A stretch of 64,000 bases of DNA from contig JAILAF010000109.1 in NCBI GenBank assembly GCA_024681775.1, positions 1-64,000 of the forward strand, written 5' to 3'. Each line of letters starts with the position of its first letter. Positions within the stretch are counted from its first letter, which is position 1. Source of the stretch: Lachnospiraceae bacterium (GTDB lineage Bacteria; Bacillota; Clostridia; Lachnospirales; Lachnospiraceae). Made by a program: the position numbers and the translations under genes. Below the pieces are notes generated by a model, which ran no database searches, was not told where the DNA came from, and saw nothing but the letters and a program-made list of their open reading frames with translations. Below, in pieces: positions 9,964 through 18,753 of the stretch.

Positions 9964-10003
9964 AAACGGTGTGGAATGCAATCAGCATCTCACACCGTTT
10001 TAT
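9964..10003 (+). terminator. Intrinsic terminator-like hairpin
   Basis: AAACGGTGTG...CACACCGTTTT stem followed by a T-rich tract. Confidence 0.7.
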
Positions 10004-10031
10004 TGTTGCATTCTTATCGGGAAATCGCCAC

Positions 10032-11060
10032 TTACAGCTGTAAGTCTTCCGCATAGATGAAAGAAATCACATCCCTGGGCGGCGTTTCAATATATGCCCT
10101 CTCCCGGTGCATGAACGATACGATTTCCTTCTTTGTCATTTTCCCCAATTTCTCAATCACTTCATCCAGTATCGATATATCACCCTCTGTCAGTGACGGG
10201 AAAGAGGTCTCTTCCTTCAGACAAAAATGATATGCGTTGGCTTCTCCCATATCGACTTCTTCGCAAGGAACCCCCTTGAGATCGATGATGGAATCATGCG
10301 CCACAGGAACCGCCCCCATCGGGAGCGCCTGGTATACCAGGCCTGTGATCGCATGCCCCGTTCTCTTGAAGGATAGAGCATCCGCATACCACATCAGTTT
10401 CATCAGTTTAACCTTGTACAGCGAGGTGATCCGGGAGGAAGAAGCAAAATATCTGATCACATCTACTACTTTGTCCAAAGAAAGCTCCGTATTCCCGTGG
10501 TAATCACCTTTTTCAAGAAACCCGGCGTAGCTGGCTTTGATTGCTTTCCTGAGATAATAATCCTGGCTGGCCTCAAGCAGTGATGACGCCCTCCCGAAAT
10601 ACTTCCGATACGCATCCTCTGAAAGCGTGCCGCATGCTGCCTGCAAAAGCGCTAAATACCACTCCGGATCACGCTCAATCTTTTTCAGGATTGAATCATG
10701 CGCTCTGTCCTGTACCTGGTGGCTCTCATATCTGGTGATCGTTTTACCGCCCCACCCCAGCAATGTGCTAAAATCACTCTGCGTAATCCCGTATTTGGCA
10801 CGAATATCGGCGATTTCCTTTGAAGAAAGCAGACCTTGCGATTTCCGATAAGCATCCTTCACACGGATATCGTTTGCCGCCATTTGCTCCTCGTTCTCAT
10901 AAAACTCATCCGCCAATTCACAATACTCATAAACGGCATCAAAACTGACTTCGACTTCCTTGAAGATTGTATGGTCCCTGACCTGAACCGTTTTTACTTC
11001 ATGCTCTTGCATACAGCATATGCACAGTCTTCTTTCCCTCTTCAAGACTTTCATGCCCAT
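10032..11060 (-). CDS. Type II TA antitoxin-like protein: MqsA-like Zn/HTH N-terminus plus Panacea (DUF4065) domain
   Basis: 342 aa; CxxC (CICCMQEHE), MqsA-like HTH (SSKEIADIRAKYGITQSDFSTLLGWGGKTITRYE), C-terminal LYKVKLMKLMWYADALSFKRTGHAITGLVYQALPMGAVP typical of SocA/Panacea. Confidence 0.85.
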   Translation of the reverse strand: MGMKVLKRERRLCICCMQEHEVKTVQVRDHTIFKEVEVSFDAVYEYCELADEFYENEEQMAANDIRVKDAYRKSQGLLSSKEIADIRAKYGITQSDFSTLLGWGGKTITRYESHQVQDRAHDSILKKIERDPEWYLALLQAACGTLSEDAYRKYFGRASSLLEASQDYYLRKAIKASYAGFLEKGDYHGNTELSLDKVVDVIRYFASSSRITSLYKVKLMKLMWYADALSFKRTGHAITGLVYQALPMGAVPVAHDSIIDLKGVPCEEVDMGEANAYHFCLKEETSFPSLTEGDISILDEVIEKLGKMTKKEIVSFMHRERAYIETPPRDVISFIYAEDLQL

Positions 11061-11072
11061 GAAAGATCCCCC

Positions 11073-11513
11073 TTATTTCTTCCGATACGGAAACATGTCA
11101 TCTGTAAACGCCTGCTCTGCATAATGAAATGACATTACATACGTGTTGGCAACACCATATTGTCCCAATAATTCAACACGGATCTTAATATATACGTCTT
11201 CGTTACCATTGTACACCTTTCTGAATTCGCGCATCTCACTTCGCTGTGGAAATCGGATATCCTTCACTGTCCGCATATACTCTTCCACAGTGAGCGTCAG
11301 CAATTCTCTTTTGAGTGCATCCTCCGGATTTTCTTTTGGGAAAAGTTTTTCGACAGTATACCTGTTCGTGTATCTTCTCGTTCTCGTCTCATCAACACGC
11401 CTTGTTGCCTGGAAAACTATCCGTGCTCCGCTTTAAATAGCATACTTCAAATCCTGGAGGTACGCCCTCACCTCTAACTCCGTTTCAATACGAGCGTTTG
11501 ATTCATCCCCCAA
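11073..11513 (-). pseudogene. Toxin-like partner (MqsR-like candidate) interrupted by an in-frame TAA at 11433-11435
   Basis: Continuous minus-strand reading frame ...VRAYLQDLKYAI*SGARIVFQATRRVDETRTRRYTNRYTVEKLFPKENPEDALKRELL...VYIKIRVELLGQYGVANTYVMSFHYAEQ..; possible TTG start at 11513 (or ATG at 11540). Confidence 0.7.
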
Positions 11514-11532
11514 TTTAGCTTCCCCTTGATTT

Positions 11533-11580
11533 GGTATCATTTGATACCTTTATGTTAGTGCACCGATGGATAAATGTCAA
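11533..11580 (-). promoter_or_regulatory. TA promoter/operator: TTGACA-17-TAACAT plus perfect palindrome GGTATCA-TT-TGATACC
   Basis: -35 at 11575-11580, -10 at 11552-11557, 16-bp perfect inverted repeat at 11533-11548 near the expected transcription start. Confidence 0.7.
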
Positions 11581-11582
11581 CA

Positions 11583-11625
11583 AAAAAACGCAGCTCCTCT
11601 CAAATTCAGAAGAGCTGCGTTCTCG
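11583..11625 (-). terminator. Intrinsic terminator downstream of the 11649-12428 gene
   Basis: CGCAGCTC.TC..GA.GAGCTGCG stem with T-run on the minus strand. Confidence 0.75.
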
Positions 11626-11648
11626 AGCATTCTCAGTATCCGGTTCAA

Positions 11649-12428
11649 TCATTCCGCACAGAAATCATCTTTAGTCAGTTCATAATCCGCCTTCGGAATC
11701 AGGAACACCCTCGTCTCTCCATTGTAGAATGCCAGTTCATCATCCCAGGTAAAATCCACCCGATCCACGATCAAAGATTCCAGATCCTCGACCTCATAAA
11801 TGACAGGGGCGTCGGAAGTGAACCTGCAGGTGAACTTCTTCATCATCCCTGCACACTCCAGCTCCGGCGACACGATCAGCGCCGACCCGGATCCTTCCAG
11901 GCGATAGCCGGTTAATTCATAGCGATTCCCACCCAGGTGGAAGATCTCAAACCGCACCCCGGCATCATCGCGCACCAGATCAAAGAGCCAGTAGGGGCTC
12001 CGGGTCACCACCTTCTCCTTTAAGAAATCGGGGTCCAACTCCGCCTTCACGGATTCAATGTCTTCAGCGAGACGCTTCGAAAAATCCCTGCTTCCCTTGG
12101 AAGTAAACGCATCCGCCTCGGAAGATTTTTCCGCCTTCTCCCCAAACGCATACTCCGCCTCCAGGAAGTGAAACATCGCATCCCGATGGAGTCCCACACG
12201 CGCATGTGCCTCTGCCTCGCGCAACGCGATCTCCGCAAAACCCTCATCATGCCCCATGCAATACTCCGGTCTCGCCTCCTGATACAGTTCGTACGTGATC
12301 CGCTCCGCTTCCTCAACATCGTCCGGGATCCCGCTCTCAATGTACGCGTCTACCTTTTTCAGCAACTCGGATTTGCTCATGACCAGCACACCTCCGCTGT
12401 GCTCAGTGCCATACAATTCGACAGTCAA
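11649..12428 (-). CDS. Hypothetical protein
   Basis: 259 aa ORF, alternative start at MSKSELLKK; terminator downstream. Confidence 0.6.
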   Translation of the reverse strand: MTVELYGTEHSGGVLVMSKSELLKKVDAYIESGIPDDVEEAERITYELYQEARPEYCMGHDEGFAEIALREAEAHARVGLHRDAMFHFLEAEYAFGEKAEKSSEADAFTSKGSRDFSKRLAEDIESVKAELDPDFLKEKVVTRSPYWLFDLVRDDAGVRFEIFHLGGNRYELTGYRLEGSGSALIVSPELECAGMMKKFTCRFTSDAPVIYEVEDLESLIVDRVDFTWDDELAFYNGETRVFLIPKADYELTKDDFCAE

Positions 12429-12563
12429 ATTATCTCATGGAATAGCACAGAATGGAATCACGAAAAGCATTCATTTTGGAAACCTGACATTTCGCAACGG
12501 CATCTCGCAATGCTATAATAAGGTGAACTGCAGAAACGCATCGCACCCACGGAGGATGATCCG

Positions 12564-13616
12564 ATGTTTGACGCAATGAAGAGGCACCGCTACAACAAGC
12601 TGATCCGGAGCGCGAAGAAATACATGCGCATATCCGCCGCCCTCGTTTGGCCGGATGCAGAGACAAGCGCAAAAATCGCCGAAAAATATCTCGATCAGGC
12701 AATCGCACTCTATGATTCCGGCGAACTGCGCGACCGAGCCATGGCCCTCGCGGGCGAGTACTACCGCAAGAATGCCTGGAAAGCCCTGGACCGCTCTCGC
12801 TTTGTGATCGTATCCGATATGGCTAAAGCATGCCTTGAGGATGCAAGCGAGTATCTCGACAAAGCGGAGCAATGCGGCAGCGATGTCAAAAGAGAGCGGT
12901 ATCAGTATGATGCCGAGATAAAAAAACGCGCAATACTCTACGATCCTCATGGCGAGGATTATGGCCCGAAAGAAATCCTTTTCGGCTCCTACCCACAGTC
13001 CGCTGATGGCAATGAAAAATCCCTCATCCAATGGGATCTTCTGGACGACACCATCGATGGATTGATCCTCATCAGCAAATACATCCTGGACGCCGTACCC
13101 TACCAGGAGAGTGGCGAGAATACGAGCTGGCGGGAAACCTCCCTCTGCCACTGGCTGAATCACGATTTTCTGAACACGGCATTTACAGAGGAGGAGCGGG
13201 AGCGCATCGATCCCGAGATCGGCGTCGCGATCCTCTCCTACGGAAACCTCTGGCACTACTACGACACCAATGAAAGAGGCTGGCTGGGAACAAGGGGTGA
13301 GGACTGCATCTTCAGTGATACGCTGATGGCTGAGCCCACGGCCTATGCGCTGTCAAAATCCGTTTTCAATAAGCACTTCACCGAAGACATGGCCGGTAAC
13401 ATCTGGGTAGATGGCGAAGATGTACACTTCAACTCCGCTTCCGAAAAAGAGATGTATGACAGAACCGGCGCTTTCTGGTGGCTGATGCGGGATTCCAACT
13501 ACTGCGGCACCTTCGTCACCGCCTCCGGAGTCGCGCGCAAAACACCGTATTATTCTGATACAGCAAAACGGACGGACATCGGCGTCCGCCCGGTAATTAT
13601 GCTGAAAAAAGAATGA
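12564..13616 (+). CDS. DUF6273-like domain protein
   Basis: 350 aa; GSYPQSADGNEKSLIQWDLLDDTIDGLILISKYILDAVPYQESGENTSWRETSLCHWLNHDFLNTAFTEEER pattern. Confidence 0.75.
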   Translation: MFDAMKRHRYNKLIRSAKKYMRISAALVWPDAETSAKIAEKYLDQAIALYDSGELRDRAMALAGEYYRKNAWKALDRSRFVIVSDMAKACLEDASEYLDKAEQCGSDVKRERYQYDAEIKKRAILYDPHGEDYGPKEILFGSYPQSADGNEKSLIQWDLLDDTIDGLILISKYILDAVPYQESGENTSWRETSLCHWLNHDFLNTAFTEEERERIDPEIGVAILSYGNLWHYYDTNERGWLGTRGEDCIFSDTLMAEPTAYALSKSVFNKHFTEDMAGNIWVDGEDVHFNSASEKEMYDRTGAFWWLMRDSNYCGTFVTASGVARKTPYYSDTAKRTDIGVRPVIMLKKE

Positions 13617-13630
13617 GGAGGGATACGTAT

Positions 13631-13831
13631 ATGAAAAACAGCAATGCTACAGGGAACAATTCTTCCTTCAGTAGCGAGGATATCCACAAAAACACCGTCC
13701 AAAATGATCTACTTGAAATACTGTCAGCCTCAGAAAAAGAAGTTAAGAATGGAAGGGTCGCTCCTATCGAAGACACTTTTGATGGACTAAGAGGTTTGCT
13801 TATAAATTCAGTTTTTCCCTTTTTTGTTTAA
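13631..13831 (+). CDS. Small protein with antitoxin-like C-terminus, possibly orphan or remnant
   Basis: RBS GGAGGG upstream of ATG; LLEILSASEKEVKNGRVAPIEDTFDGLRGLL resembles Phd/YefM/RelB-type antitoxin tails; no toxin follows. Confidence 0.45.
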   Translation: MKNSNATGNNSSFSSEDIHKNTVQNDLLEILSASEKEVKNGRVAPIEDTFDGLRGLLINSVFPFFV

Positions 13832-14398
13832 TCTGTACCCAACAGTGCTTCCAATAACACCTCCAATAATGTGGCCACTGTTGGAGATGTTGTCTCGCAC
13901 CGTCAGCCCTTCAAAGACCTGCTGCCCCAAGAAAAAGACGGCTACCAGGATAAATGTGATAGGGATCTCCCCTTCCTTGAAACTGGTGAAGGACGACAGC
14001 AGGATAAACGCGAACACCACGCCGCTGGCACCACAGAGTGCCACCGAAGGGAACAGGATGAACTTGGCCAAACTAGTCACAAATGCGGTGATCGCCACCA
14101 CCTGTGCCAGCGTCTTTGAAGAATACTTCTCCTCCAGCATGGGGCCCAGCAGCAGGATGTAGCTCATGTTCCCCACCAGGTGTGACCAGTCCGCATGTCC
14201 GAAGATATGCGTGAAGGCACGGATCCAAGTCAACGGATTCAGCAAAGAAGAATTCTGCGTCATAAAGAACATCTGCCCGATGAGACCTCCGGTCATGAGG
14301 CTCAGAAGCGTAGCTACAAAACTGATACCAACGATCCCCAGCGTAACCGGGGCATTTAATGTGACCTTCAGATCTTTCTTAAAGTGAATCTTCTTCAT
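13808..14398 (-). CDS. Rhomboid family intramembrane serine protease
   Basis: 196 aa; catalytic GASG (CGASGVVFAF) and His (NSGHIIGGVIG); multiple TM helices. Confidence 0.9.
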   Translation of the reverse strand: MKKIHFKKDLKVTLNAPVTLGIVGISFVATLLSLMTGGLIGQMFFMTQNSSLLNPLTWIRAFTHIFGHADWSHLVGNMSYILLLGPMLEEKYSSKTLAQVVAITAFVTSLAKFILFPSVALCGASGVVFAFILLSSFTSFKEGEIPITFILVAVFFLGQQVFEGLTVRDNISNSGHIIGGVIGSTVGYRLNKKGKN

Positions 14399-14446
14399 GT
14401 CGATCCCTTCTCAGCATAATCGCACGCTCTCGCAAATCAGCCAGTC

Positions 14447-14479
14447 AAACTTGTTTGTGCAATCTGTACAAACAAGTTT
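14447..14479. repeat. 33-bp palindromic repeat, copy 1 (downstream end of the ART-like module)
   Basis: AAACTTGTTTGTGCAATCTGTACAAACAAGTTT; one mismatch to copy 2; overlaps the stop codon of 14478-14957. Confidence 0.95.
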
Positions 14480-14957
14480 AATACTTTCCCCGAGACGATA
14501 TCACTTCCTTCATTCTCAGGTTATTATCAAAAATATCTTCGGTCTGACCATTCATTTCCAATAAACTCTGTACACACCATTCAGGGTCCTGCGTGTGAAA
14601 AGAGTAATAAACATCATTTAATTGCTTATAGGGAAATAGTCTCATCGCAAATTTAGTCGTAATTCCTCTTGTATACGAAACATACCTGTACATATAGCCC
14701 ATCCAAAACAACGCATTGGGAGAATACTTGATCTGGCCGTAATCGGATTCTCCAAATTGTTTTTGAATACTTTCTATTCCTTCATTTACATCAAGTGTCA
14801 AGGAAGAAACATCGTTCTCATCCATTTTCTTCAAAAAATCAGAGTGCACATACCTTCTCAAGAAAACGGCGGTAGAGCATTTTAACTCAGTAGATTTTTC
14901 AAAAATCTTTCCCTGATACTCTGCCAATAATAGGCCATCATGATCAAATGCTCTCAT
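14478..14957 (-). CDS. Hypothetical partner (candidate antitoxin) of the upstream ART-like protein
   Basis: 159 aa; 4-bp ATGA overlap with 14954-15802. Confidence 0.6.
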   Translation of the reverse strand: MRAFDHDGLLLAEYQGKIFEKSTELKCSTAVFLRRYVHSDFLKKMDENDVSSLTLDVNEGIESIQKQFGESDYGQIKYSPNALFWMGYMYRYVSYTRGITTKFAMRLFPYKQLNDVYYSFHTQDPEWCVQSLLEMNGQTEDIFDNNLRMKEVISSRGKY

Positions 14958-15802
14958 TGCAATAGCTCCTCGATGTACAGTCCCTCTTTAAATTCTCTTT
15001 TTGCTAGTTTGAGCTTTGTATCTATCTCATATCCTCGCTCAACCAGTGCTTTCCTGCAATCCTCTCGTTCCGGATCAGATAAATAGTATTTCTCTATCGG
15101 AACGCATTTCTTTAATGCCCTCTCTGTTTTTATAATATATTGAAGTCCTAAGCTGGACGCTGATAACGAATGAAGGGCTACATCTGCATTAATCTCTCCT
15201 TCTGCAAATTGCGACATTACATAAAACATTTTGTTATCCGCAATTGGCGCAATAACAACATCTGCATCTTTTATTTTCTTTATAATTTTTTGAACCATGC
15301 TACTTTCAGCATATTCTTTTATCGTCCCCCTGAAAAAACAGATTGCAAGCATCCAGTCTAAAGAACAATCAAATTCAACTATCTTCAATCCATCAAAAGA
15401 GCACCTAAATGAATACACCGAAGCCGTATCATATTCGCACACAAACGATAATGCCTGATTGTATGTCTGGCCCAAATAAAAACCATTCCCAAAATCGCAA
15501 TTATCCCTCGACCCGAAAACTGTCACTTCAGATAGTCCATATTTGGATCCATGAAACAGTACGTTCCCATATTTTTCTTTTATTAGTTCCTCCTTAACCG
15601 AATTAAGTCGATAATTCTGGTCGTATATGTACGAGTACAATTTTTCACAGACTGCTTTTGATGCTGTGCCCTTTTTTTCTATCGCATCAAGCGTTGCTCT
15701 CGAGATCCCGGTTGATTCTGATAACTCCAGCTTATTAATTCCTTCTGCTTCGATAATGAAGCCTATGTCTTCTTTGACCCTGTATTCACAATCAATTTTC
15801 AT
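14954..15802 (-). CDS. HTH plus DUF3990 (ADP-ribosyltransferase-fold-like) protein
   Basis: 282 aa; N-terminal HTH (INKLELSESTGISRATLDAIEKKGTASKAVCEKLYSYIY), then LFHGSKYGLSEV..NCDFGNGFYLGQTYNQALSFV characteristic of DUF3990. Confidence 0.75.
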   Translation of the reverse strand: MKIDCEYRVKEDIGFIIEAEGINKLELSESTGISRATLDAIEKKGTASKAVCEKLYSYIYDQNYRLNSVKEELIKEKYGNVLFHGSKYGLSEVTVFGSRDNCDFGNGFYLGQTYNQALSFVCEYDTASVYSFRCSFDGLKIVEFDCSLDWMLAICFFRGTIKEYAESSMVQKIIKKIKDADVVIAPIADNKMFYVMSQFAEGEINADVALHSLSASSLGLQYIIKTERALKKCVPIEKYYLSDPEREDCRKALVERGYEIDTKLKLAKREFKEGLYIEELLQ

Positions 15803-15836
15803 TTTTGGGCGACTCCTTATAACCTCTTATGTTTGG

Positions 15837-15882
15837 ATTATATACAAAAAAACTTGTTTGTACAATCTGTACAAACAAGTTT
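15837..15882 (-). promoter_or_regulatory. Promoter of the HTH-ART module; 33-bp palindrome copy 2 (15850-15882) supplies the -35
   Basis: Minus strand TTGTAC-17 nt-TATAAT; palindrome AAACTTGTTTGTACA GAT TGTACAAACAAGTTT. Confidence 0.8.
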
Positions 15883-15894
15883 TTTCATTTTTCC

Positions 15895-16059
15895 CTACAC
15901 CCCAGGTTTACAGATCGGGAGGCCTCGGATGCACACCCCGATGTGATATTTCTCGGAAGGATTTCCCTTCTTCCAAAAAACAATCGTATAGCAGAACTCC
16001 GCTTTCGGATTGATGTGATTCAATGTATCCATTTCCTGTTTAAGCGTTTCGAAATCCAT
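15895..16059 (-). other. Possible 54-aa small ORF
   Basis: MDFETLKQEMDTLNHINPKAEFCYTIVFWKKGNPSEKYHIGVCIRGLPICKPGV; read by eye, below the ORF-track cutoff. Confidence 0.35.
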
Positions 16060-16102
16060 CTTTCATCCTCAGAAAAAAAGTATCATCCCACAATCGCCGC
16101 GC

Positions 16103-16897
16103 CTATTTCACTCCCTTCGCCACAAACATCCCGTACTCCTTGGGCAAGTCGATGGCGCCGTCCACCTCGTGGGCCTTCAGCACTTCACGGATCCGATCCG
16201 TGGAGAGGTCCGCGATATCGCGGAAGGATGCCATGCTCCCCAGGTAGGTCACCAGATCCTCGGGATCTGTGATGTGGAGGGAATCCTCATAAAACAGAGG
16301 CTGCACCTCTGAGAAAAATGCCCCCAGCTTCTCCCCGCCGTTTTCCATGGTAAAGTTGTGATTCGGATGGAAGCTCTCTCCATCAAGCAAAAGCCACTCT
16401 GCCAGACGATCCACGAAATTGTGCTCCCCCAGGGTAGCACAGTAGAAAGCACCCTCCGCCCGGAGGACGCGTCGCACCTCCCGGAGTCCCTGCATGAGAT
16501 CCGGCACATGATAAAGCATCATGTTTGCGATGATCACATCAAAAGAGCCGTCCGCAAAGGGCAGTGCCTGGATATCCGCCACGCGATACTCCACGTTCCC
16601 ATGCGCCCCCACATTTCCCTTCGCAGTCTCCAGCATCCCTTCGGAAAAATCCGTCAAAACCAGCTGCCCGCACCGGGCGATCACGTCCTCATGCCCGCTC
16701 CAGGTACTGCCCGTACCCACACCGATCTCCAGCACGCGCATCCCTTCCCGGATATCATAGTTGGAGACGATCCAGGGGCCAAACCCCTGCCGGTTCGTGG
16801 AATACCGGTCGTGAAATCCGATCCTCGTATCCAGTCCTTTGGATGTGGCGTACTGCGCCTTTACCGCCTCCGTATCATTGGAACTGCCAATCTTCAT
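16103..16897 (-). CDS. Class I SAM-dependent methyltransferase
   Basis: 264 aa; VLEIGVGTGSTW, ADIQALPFADGSFDVIIANMMLYHVPD. Confidence 0.9.
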   Translation of the reverse strand: MKIGSSNDTEAVKAQYATSKGLDTRIGFHDRYSTNRQGFGPWIVSNYDIREGMRVLEIGVGTGSTWSGHEDVIARCGQLVLTDFSEGMLETAKGNVGAHGNVEYRVADIQALPFADGSFDVIIANMMLYHVPDLMQGLREVRRVLRAEGAFYCATLGEHNFVDRLAEWLLLDGESFHPNHNFTMENGGEKLGAFFSEVQPLFYEDSLHITDPEDLVTYLGSMASFRDIADLSTDRIREVLKAHEVDGAIDLPKEYGMFVAKGVK

Positions 16898-16952
16898 TTT
16901 TCTTCCTCTCCCTCATATCTGTTCCGGATACATCGGTCCCTTCCTGCAGGGC

Positions 16953-17786
16953 TCACACCCGCACCTCTTCCCCGCAGTGCACATACTCCAGCCGGTCTCC
17001 CAGGATCTCCTTCATCACATCGAAGGCAACCGTCCCGGTGCAATGGCAGGTCACATACCGGGTGGGATATCGCACGAGCTCCCGGGCGATGTCCCGGATC
17101 TCTTCCAGCTCCTCCTCGGAATATGCACTCTTCTTCATGAGATGAAAGCCGCTGATCACCAGATCCGGCGCAGCGCCATAGCGGCGCACATACTCGTCCA
17201 GGATACTGAGGATCCCATTGTGGGCGCAGCCGGAAAGAAGCACGGAACGCCCTGCCTCCCGGATCACCAGGAAGTGCTCGTGAGAAAAATCATCCCGCCG
17301 GTATCCTTCCGCCGTCCGGACCAGCAGCCTGCGATTGGTGGAGGGCAGCGCATGAGTACGCGACGCGATCGTAAAGATCTCCAGTCCGTCTCCGATCACC
17401 GCATCCCCCTGTAGCAGGCGCACCTGAGGCAGCTCCGCGATCCGACGATCAATCCCGATATAGCGGTACCGCTCCGGGGCAGCCTCACCATCGTCCGCAA
17501 AATACTCCCCGGGAGCAGCGCTTTGCATGTAGATGACAGCCCTGTCGTTAATCTCCGTAAAGGGCAGGATCCCGCCGGAATGATCGTAATGACCATGGCT
17601 CAGGATCATGGTGTCCACTGCCCTCAGATCCACGCCCAGTGCCTCCGCATTGCGCAGCGTCTCATCCGAGGGTCCCAGATCCAGCAGGAGCTTGTGCTCC
17701 GCCGTCTCCACATAAAAAGACAGTCCGTGGGCCGGGACACAGCCCGCTACGCCATCTGTATTTTCCATCAGATTCCGTATCCGCAT
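16953..17786 (-). CDS. MBL-fold metallohydrolase
   Basis: MILSHGHYDHSGG metal-binding motif; start coupled (TGATG) to the upstream gene. Confidence 0.9.
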   Translation of the reverse strand: MRIRNLMENTDGVAGCVPAHGLSFYVETAEHKLLLDLGPSDETLRNAEALGVDLRAVDTMILSHGHYDHSGGILPFTEINDRAVIYMQSAAPGEYFADDGEAAPERYRYIGIDRRIAELPQVRLLQGDAVIGDGLEIFTIASRTHALPSTNRRLLVRTAEGYRRDDFSHEHFLVIREAGRSVLLSGCAHNGILSILDEYVRRYGAAPDLVISGFHLMKKSAYSEEELEEIRDIARELVRYPTRYVTCHCTGTVAFDVMKEILGDRLEYVHCGEEVRV

Positions 17787-18178
17787 CACTTCAGCCCCAT
17801 AACCTCGCCGTAGATCATCACGGCATTTCTGACACACTCGTCACACGGGCAGAGAGGCTTCCCATCGGTCATTGCCTTCAGGTCCCCGCACTTGATGGCG
17901 CCACAGCGGTCCCTAAAGGTCTCCTGGATCTTCCGCGCGACGGGAAGTGTCCCCTTTCCTTCCGTTGCCATTCCTGCGACCATTCCCGCACCGATAATGG
18001 CACCGCAGGTGGCCTGGAGGTTCCCCATGCCGGCACAGAATCCTGCTGCCAGACTCTTCAGCTGTTCCTCGGTGAGGGAGGTCTGATCTGCCAGAGCAGC
18101 CGTCACAGCCTGGGAACAGTTATAACCGCCCGATACTTTCAGTGCTACCGCCTTTTCGGCCCTTTCTTCCAATGTCAT
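17786..18178 (-). CDS. C_GCAxxG_C_C family protein
   Basis: 130 aa; GGYNCSQAV..GFCAGMGNLQATCGAIIGAGM..CGAIKCGDL..CPCDECV cysteine pattern. Confidence 0.85.
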   Translation of the reverse strand: MTLEERAEKAVALKVSGGYNCSQAVTAALADQTSLTEEQLKSLAAGFCAGMGNLQATCGAIIGAGMVAGMATEGKGTLPVARKIQETFRDRCGAIKCGDLKAMTDGKPLCPCDECVRNAVMIYGEVMGLK

Positions 18179-18196
18179 ATCCGTTTTCTCCTTGTC

Positions 18197-18682
18197 TTAA
18201 ATGCTTTCCGTCACGATCTCCGCCACCTTGCATCCTGCCACAGCGATCAGATCCTGCGGAGCGAGCTCGATCTGGAAGCCCACCTTTCCCGCACTGACGA
18301 AGACCTTCTCATATCCTGTGGCTGTCTCATGGATAAAGGTGGGGAAACGCTTTTTCATCCCGATGGGGGAGCAGCCCCCGTGGACATAGCCCGTCAGCGG
18401 GAGCAGGTCCTTTTGCTTGATCATGCTGATGGCCTTCTCTCCGGCAGCCTTCGCCGCTTTTTTCAGATCCAGCTCCGCTTTCACCGGCACCACAAATACA
18501 TAATATGCCCCGGACTTCCCCTGGGTCACCAGAGTCTTGAACACCCGCTCCGGGGCCTCCCCCAGGAGCGCTGCAATCTCCTCGCCGGTCATGGTGGCGT
18601 CCGGGTTATAGGAATGGCTGGCGTAGGGGATCTTCTTCCCCTCCAGCACCCGGCAGACGTTCGTCTTTTCTTCCTGCTTCAT
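18197..18682 (-). CDS. ybaK: Cys-tRNA(Pro) deacylase, YbaK type
   Basis: 161 aa; CRVLEGKKIPYASHSYNPD..GEAPERVFKTLVTQG..YVFVVPVKAELDLKKAAKAAGEKAISMIKQKDLLPLTGYVHGGCSPIGMKK. Confidence 0.9.
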   Translation of the reverse strand: MKQEEKTNVCRVLEGKKIPYASHSYNPDATMTGEEIAALLGEAPERVFKTLVTQGKSGAYYVFVVPVKAELDLKKAAKAAGEKAISMIKQKDLLPLTGYVHGGCSPIGMKKRFPTFIHETATGYEKVFVSAGKVGFQIELAPQDLIAVAGCKVAEIVTESI

Positions 18683-18753
18683 AACTCCTCCACGATGTGT
18701 CTGTCTTTCTAACCGGTATCACCGGCCTTCCCACACAACGGTCCGAAACGCCC

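Noticed and set aside
14447-14479. Simple intrinsic terminator for the ART module
   Set aside because: The hairpin is perfect but lacks a long T-run on the transcribed (minus) strand, and the same 33-mer occurs in the promoter, so terminator alone does not explain it; partial terminator function is still possible.
10000-16100. Prophage or integrative element
   Set aside because: No integrase, transposase, capsid or portal genes; only TA-like genes and repeats point to mobility.
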